Positions 59,098 to 64,000 of a stretch of DNA of 64,000 nt are shown in pieces. The notes beneath the pieces are model-generated. The model did no database searches. It had not been told where the DNA came from and worked only from the letters and a program-made list of their open reading frames with translations. Source of the DNA: Ailanthus altissimus. Taxonomy: Eukaryota; Streptophyta; Magnoliopsida; Sapindales; Simaroubaceae. How positions within the stretch are numbered: the first letter of the stretch is position 1; each line of letters begins with the position of its first letter. Location of the stretch: the NCBI GenBank assembly GCA_946807835.1, contig OX327695.1, positions 29,742,501-29,806,500 on the forward strand, written 5' to 3'. The position numbers and the translations under genes are program-made.

Positions 59098-59541
59098 ATG
59101 GGAAAGAGTCATCTATTGCATTATGGTTTTTCTAGAACAAAGACCAATAATACCTTAGAACTAATACACTCTGATTTATGGGGACCAGCCTTTGAACTGT
59201 CAGGAGATGGATATAGGTACTATATTAGTTTTGTTGATGATTACACAAGATTTGTTTGGGTTTATCCTTTAGCTTTTAAGTCACAACTAGTAGATGTTTT
59301 TAAACATTTTCAAACACATGTAGAGAGATTGTTGGATAAAAAAATTAAAGTCCTACAATCTGATCATGGAGAGGAATTTAGGATACTAACCAAGACTCTT
59401 GAAATACAAGGGATACAGTATAGGTTTTTCTGTCTTCATACACATTACCAGAATGGAAGGATAGAAATGAAACATAGGCACATTGTGGAGACTGATCTAA
59501 GCTTGCTTACTCAGTGTAAAATGCCATTATCATATTGGTAG
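59098..59541 (+). pseudogene. Copia integrase core segment
   Basis: A 147-codon open stretch of the element above. The DDE acid residues fall in HSDLW, QSDHG and, further on, the position usually Glu in the NG..E block (QNGRIEMKHRHI). TAA just upstream (59095) and TAG at its end cut it off from its neighbours. Confidence 0.85.
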
Positions 59542-60303
59542 GATGCATTCTCTATTGCTGCATTTCTTATCAATATAATGCCCTTGGTTGTGTTACAGTT
59601 TACATCACTCTTTGAACTCTTGTTTAAACGATAACCATACTACACTTTCATGAGAGTTTTTGGTTGCATTTGTTATTTTTACTTAAGACCTTATCAAAAA
59701 CATAAACTAAGTCTTTACAGTGAAAATATGTGTTTATAGGGTACAGTTATCAACATAAGGGTTATAAGTGTATGAATTCTAAAGGTATAATTTACGTTTC
59801 TAGACATATAGTCTTTGATGAGATGGACTTTCCTTTTGCAAATGATCATAATTTCCAATCTAATGATTATGTACCTTGCAATTCTGATAATATTCGAAAT
59901 GTGTTTCAATACAGTGCAAATACTTTTTCACTACAATCCTTATGTCCAACTGATCATGTTGATACAGTTCCTGATAACAGCTCACTTGAGTATCATAATA
60001 TTGACATACACATATCTTTAGTTGAATTCCATATAAACAAAATAATATTACACATGACACAAAACCATCTCACTTTGAAACACAACCACATGATTCTAGT
60101 GTTGAGCAAGACCAAGCACAAAATGTTCATCTTATGCTTAATAGGTCCAATAATGGAATTTTCAAGCCTAAAATTTATACTGTCAGAACACAAACAGTAG
60201 AAGATGTTCTACCAGAGACAGTGTCCCAAACATTAGCCATACCAGCATAGAAAAGAGCTATGAGAAGAATTTGAAGCTTTGATAAAAAAACAACACATGG
60301 ATT

Positions 60304-61230
60304 TTGGTACCAAGAAATAAAAATCAGAAGGTTATAGGCAATAAATGGGTATTTAAAATAAAAAGAAATGCCAATGGAAACATTGCTAGATACAAAGCTA
60401 GGTTGGTAGCTAAGGGATTTCATCAAACACTAGGAATGGATTACACAGAAACTTTTAGCCCAGTTGTTAAATCCAGCACCATTAGAGTCATCCTGAGCTT
60501 GGCAGCGACTAAAAATTGGTCAATAAGACAAGTTGATATAAATAATACCTTTTTAAATGATGAATTAAGTGAAGTTGTCCATATGACACAACCAACGAGG
60601 TTCATTGATCAAAGTAAACCAGGTTATGTGTGTAAGCTGTAAAGAGCTCTTTATGGCTTGAAACAAGCCTCAAAAGCCTGGTTCGAAAAACTTAAAACAA
60701 CATTGCCTCATTTTCATAATCTGAGATCAGATATTTCAGTTTTCTTTCAAAAAATTCAAGGTCATATTATCATTATGCTTGTATATGTTGATGATATTAT
60801 CTTGACAGGTGACAATACTGAATTATTGCAAAGCTTTATAACTAAGCTCAACAAAGAATTTGCTCTAAAAGAGCTTGGAGAGTTTAGCTACTTCTTAGGT
60901 ATTGAAGTAACAAGGATAGGTCAATCACTGCATCTGTCACAGCAAAAATACATTTCAGATCTATTGATTAAAACGAAAATGGATACAATCAATTCAAGTC
61001 CTACACCAATGAGTACCAGAATTAAATTGCTACGGAAGTTAAATGAGCATTTTCCAAATATTACACTTTATAGGAGTATTATTAGAGCACTCAAATATGT
61101 GACATTAATAAGGCCAGAAATTTCCTTCTTTGTGAACAAGTTAAGTCAGTTTTTAACTTGTCCAACATATACTCACTGGTCTTACTGTAAAAGACTGCTC
61201 AGATATCTCCAAGGCACAGATACTGATTAG
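60304..61230 (+). pseudogene. Copia reverse transcriptase segment
   Basis: Two open stretches (to 60642 and from 60658) are joined in frame across one TAA before RALYGLKQAS. The catalytic YVDD is intact at about 60784-60795. The segment ends at a TAG after YLQGTDTD, where RNase H would begin. Confidence 0.88.
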
Positions 61231-61689
61231 GCTTACGATGAAACTAACAAGAAGTCAATTGGAGGATTTTTTATTTTTATAACAAGTAATTTGATATCCT
61301 AAAGTTCAAGGAATCAGAAGGTTGTGTCCAGGTCCATCACTGAATCAGAATACCGTGCCTTAGCTTAGGTTACAGCGGAGATTGCTTGGATTACTTCCTT
61401 GCTCTCTGAACTTGGTCTTAGCCTACACAAAACTCCTGTCATCTGGTGCAATAATCAAGGAGCTGCTGCTCTTGCTGCAAATCCAGTATATCACAGTTGT
61501 ACAAAAGCATATTAAAGTGGATATCCACTTCGTTTGTGACAAAGTTCGATCTCATTAAGTAGAAATACGGTATATTCCTTCTGCAAAATAGATCGCAAAT
61601 CTTTTCACCAAAGCTCTTCCAATTTCTAGATTTACATTCCTTACTTCCAAACTCAAACTCACCTCTCAGTGCTTGAGTTTGAGGAGGGA

Positions 61690-61852
61690 TAAAAACGAGA
61701 GCATACAAGCAATTGCTGACATAAAGGAGATGTGCTGACGTGGATGAAGATATTTATTTCTGGTGTAACAAACTTTTAAAAGTGTAAAAACACTGAGTTC
61801 TTTCTTTAATTGTATAACAAACTTCTCAATTTAGTTTTAGAAGACTCTATGT
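61690..61852 (+). repeat. Copia 3' LTR, truncated at 61852
   Basis: It follows a polypurine-like TTTGAGGAGGGA (61678-61689). It matches the first 160 bases of the 5' LTR up to AGAAGACTCTAT, then changes abruptly to unrelated sequence starting TGTCACGTCCCAG. Confidence 0.75.
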
Positions 61853-64000
61853 CACGTCCCAGACCCAAAAGATCTGACACACGACATCACTTACATTAAT
61901 TCAATAATACTTAAACATTCATTTTAATTTCTTTCGGAATTATAGCAATTGAATTATGACTGGGACAATTAGTAAACCGGAGATACGCAGAGTTTTCTCA
62001 GAGATTAACACTCTACTACGTCACCAGTAGCAACTTTGTTACCGGAAGCCCAGAATATATTCATTGCAAATTCTTACTTAAAATCAATCCATTACTACAC
62101 TTGGTGAAACTTAAACTAAATCCAACCACACACAATAAAATAATACATAAGTATTTATTCAATAGGGACAAATCAAATATCTTATCTCACGTGTCTCCAA
62201 ATGAAACACTTAGCAACCTAACAACTTAGGGAACCCAAGGAACAGCAGAAGCCTTGCCAAATCCGCTAAGCACACATGTACCTTATTTACCTGAAATCAC
62301 CATAAACTATAATGAGTATAAAACTCAGTAAGCATACTAGTTTTTCATATATCAAATACAAATACATATATGTACACAATGCATATGTATGATATGTTGT
62401 GATCAATCAAAATCATAATCTTATCAAATCACATATCATGTAAGCGCTTACACATTCTTTCAAAACACATAATAGGAATACCATCACTCAACTACTACTT
62501 AGTAGGACTTACATATCACATATCACATAATGAGCCAAATGTCACTCGTAGGTGACATACCGTATGAGAGGAATAGTACAAGTGAGGTCTTTATATTACA
62601 CATATATAATGCTCATGCCCGAAGGTAAAAGCCAAACCCTCACCCTGATCATCGGTGAGTCCTCTCACATGCACCAATACGCCACCACACGAATGTGATA
62701 ACTCACACTTCCTTTAGGTACCAATAGGATCCTCCCTACATACGGAACACATAACATATACCAATCCCGAAGGAAAGGCCACACATCAAGGCTCCACAAA
62801 TCATATAAAATGCCTACTAAGTTAACAGTGAGTTCAAGTACCCTCAAAACACAAAATATTTCTCATGGACATATTACACTTCAAAAACTTTCTTTGTTAA
62901 ACATATCTTATTTTGAAAGCTCACTTTCAAAAACACATGTATGTCATGTATGTCCATGCTCACATTCATAAATACATATCTTCACATTTCATATCAAAAT
63001 ATACTTTGACATAACATAAACATATTCCTAACCACATTTACAAAATCATACAAAATAATTACTACGTTTATTGTGATTTCAGTAAAAAGTCTAGTATACT
63101 TACCTCTTAACACTTTCAGCTACAAGGCTTAAATCTCCTTAACCTATCAATGGAGATTAATCCTTTCATAAGCCTCACAATTCACACAAAATACTTTAAA
63201 TAGCTTACAAAATTATACACAATGCATTTATCACATCAAATTGGTCTAAATACTTGATTTCTCAAAACTTGTCATTCTGACCACTTACATTTAACAAAAT
63301 TTTCTAATAGATCAAATGATGTCCAATTACTCCAAAATCAGAATATATCATTCTTGACTCATATATCCTTCTTATATATGAATATTATATCAAAACTCCT
63401 ACACAATCCATTCCATATATACCATCGAATCCAAACTACTAACCTGATAGGATCAAGATACTTACTGAACAGTATTCAATCTCCTAATTTTATAAAATCA
63501 TATACTAACTTAAAAATTATAAAACTACCACATAATTACTCTTAACATATATCTCAGTCCATGATAAATATTTCACTTCCAAATCACTGCCAAAAGTATT
63601 TTAAAACTATTTTATTCTATAGCTTTAAAAATTTGTTAATCAAATACTGCAATGAGCTGATACAGTTTAGAAAATCATAACACTTCAACCACATTGATCT
63701 AAATTCTCAATTCCGAGTATATCATATTATACATATAAGCTTATCATATTCCACAAATTCGCAATTTTGTAAGATCATTCAGTAGGACAAAAATTATTTT
63801 TCATTGTATCATACTGTTCACATAGGAAATTTCCAGAATTTCAGGGTCATTTTGGTAAATTCACAACAAATTCAATTTCTGAAATTTTGAATCGATTCAA
63901 AGTCTCAGATGATCCTAAATATGTCTAATTTCATATAATCAAAATTCAAAACCAGAATCGAATCACAACCATTTATAAAATTTTTGGATCAAGAGACTAG
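61852..64000. mobile_element. Unclassified repeat, probably an LTR, continuing past the window
   Basis: It begins TGTCACGTCCCAGACCC exactly where the copia 3' LTR is interrupted. TGTCAC(G/A)(T/C)CCC starts are common for plant gypsy-type LTRs. Further words such as ATAAAACTCAGTAAGCATAC (62318) fit such repeats. No reading frame of note in 2.1 kb. Its far end is not in the window, so class and length cannot be settled. Confidence 0.35.

Larger units (their letters stand above)
57028..61852 (+). mobile_element. Ty1/copia retrotransposon, full domain order but many lesions
   Basis: After the 5' LTR and primer site, gag starts at the ATG at 57384 (MANNITTNHDQMRS) with LDHNNFLLWKSQVL. UBN2-type gag continues at 57787-58190 and a knuckle CQICFKTGHGALKCW lies near 58260. 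Protease WYLDSGTINHVS is near 58420. GAG-pre-integrase HNRFGHPNFKVLKK is near 58985. Integrase is at 59098-59541 (HSDLWGP, DDYTRFVWVYPL, QSDHGEEF). Reverse transcriptase is at 60304-61230 (WVFKIKRNANG, YKARLVAKGF, YGLKQASKAWF and the catalytic YVDD in MLVYVDDIIL). RNase H is at about 61230-61600 (SRSITESEYRALA). More than a dozen stops and frameshifts separate these, and part of the 57.6-57.8 kb gag is scrambled. It is inactive. Confidence 0.92.

Noticed and set aside
1..64000. tRNA, rRNA or other structured RNA genes
   Set aside because: No cloverleaf-compatible sequence or rRNA stretch was noticed other than the tRNA-derived SINE; a tRNA scan was not possible here.

Overview
The window is nuclear DNA of a flowering plant, almost certainly a eudicot. 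It is strongly AT-rich. Its genes have short exons separated by AT-rich GT...AG introns. It holds plant-type families (CYC/TB1-type TCP factor, LONELY GUY-like sequence, defensin-like peptide, ALKBH9/10-type demethylase) and abundant plant retrotransposon debris: Ty1/copia, LINE, SINE, hAT-like and fold-back elements. I cannot name the species. Nothing bacterial, viral or CRISPR-like was seen.

Layout. 1-3.5 kb: a LINE remnant invaded by the 3' end of a copia element (1.7-kb LTR), then a fragment resembling a quinone oxidoreductase. 4.2-5.3 kb: a broken LONELY GUY (LOG) gene. 5.46-5.70 kb: an intact defensin-like (DEFL) secreted peptide. 7-20 kb: mostly transposon debris, with copia remnants, a 5'-truncated LINE with a perfect 16-bp target duplication, two diverged ~1-kb direct repeats and a seven-unit minisatellite with embedded TG tracts. 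20.3-21.1 kb: a divergent CYC/TB1-type TCP gene whose N-terminal part is missing or in an unseen exon. 21.7-35 kb: several duplicated blocks, a MITE, a decayed DEFL relative at 30.1-30.6 kb, and a copia element with 5-bp target duplications and its pol deleted. 35.9-44.2 kb: a tandem duplication split by a SINE, further LTRs and a fold-back element with ~260-bp inverted arms.

46-56.6 kb is the gene-dense part. A six-exon ALKBH9/10-type 2-oxoglutarate/Fe(II) dioxygenase gene (- strand, 512 codons) can be assembled exon by exon with consistent phases. A one-exon gene (+) encodes an unrecognised, probably plastid-targeted single-pass membrane protein. A seven-exon gene (- strand, 326 codons) encodes a protein with four RanBP2-type zinc fingers. 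The last two genes converge tail to tail. One intron of the zinc-finger gene holds a 210-bp hAT-type MITE with perfect 8-bp target duplications. 57-61.9 kb is a degenerate copia element (gag to RNase H in order, many stops). Its 3' LTR is interrupted by another repeat that runs off the window.

The genes form no pathway or operon. The ALKBH and zinc-finger genes are both plausibly RNA-related, but that is family knowledge only. I found no convincing new biological system. The most informative observations are evolutionary: datable insertions with matching empty sites, a decayed DEFL paralogue, a LOG pseudogene, and a family of LTRs that each carry a differently sequenced GC-rich internal-repeat block at the same place.
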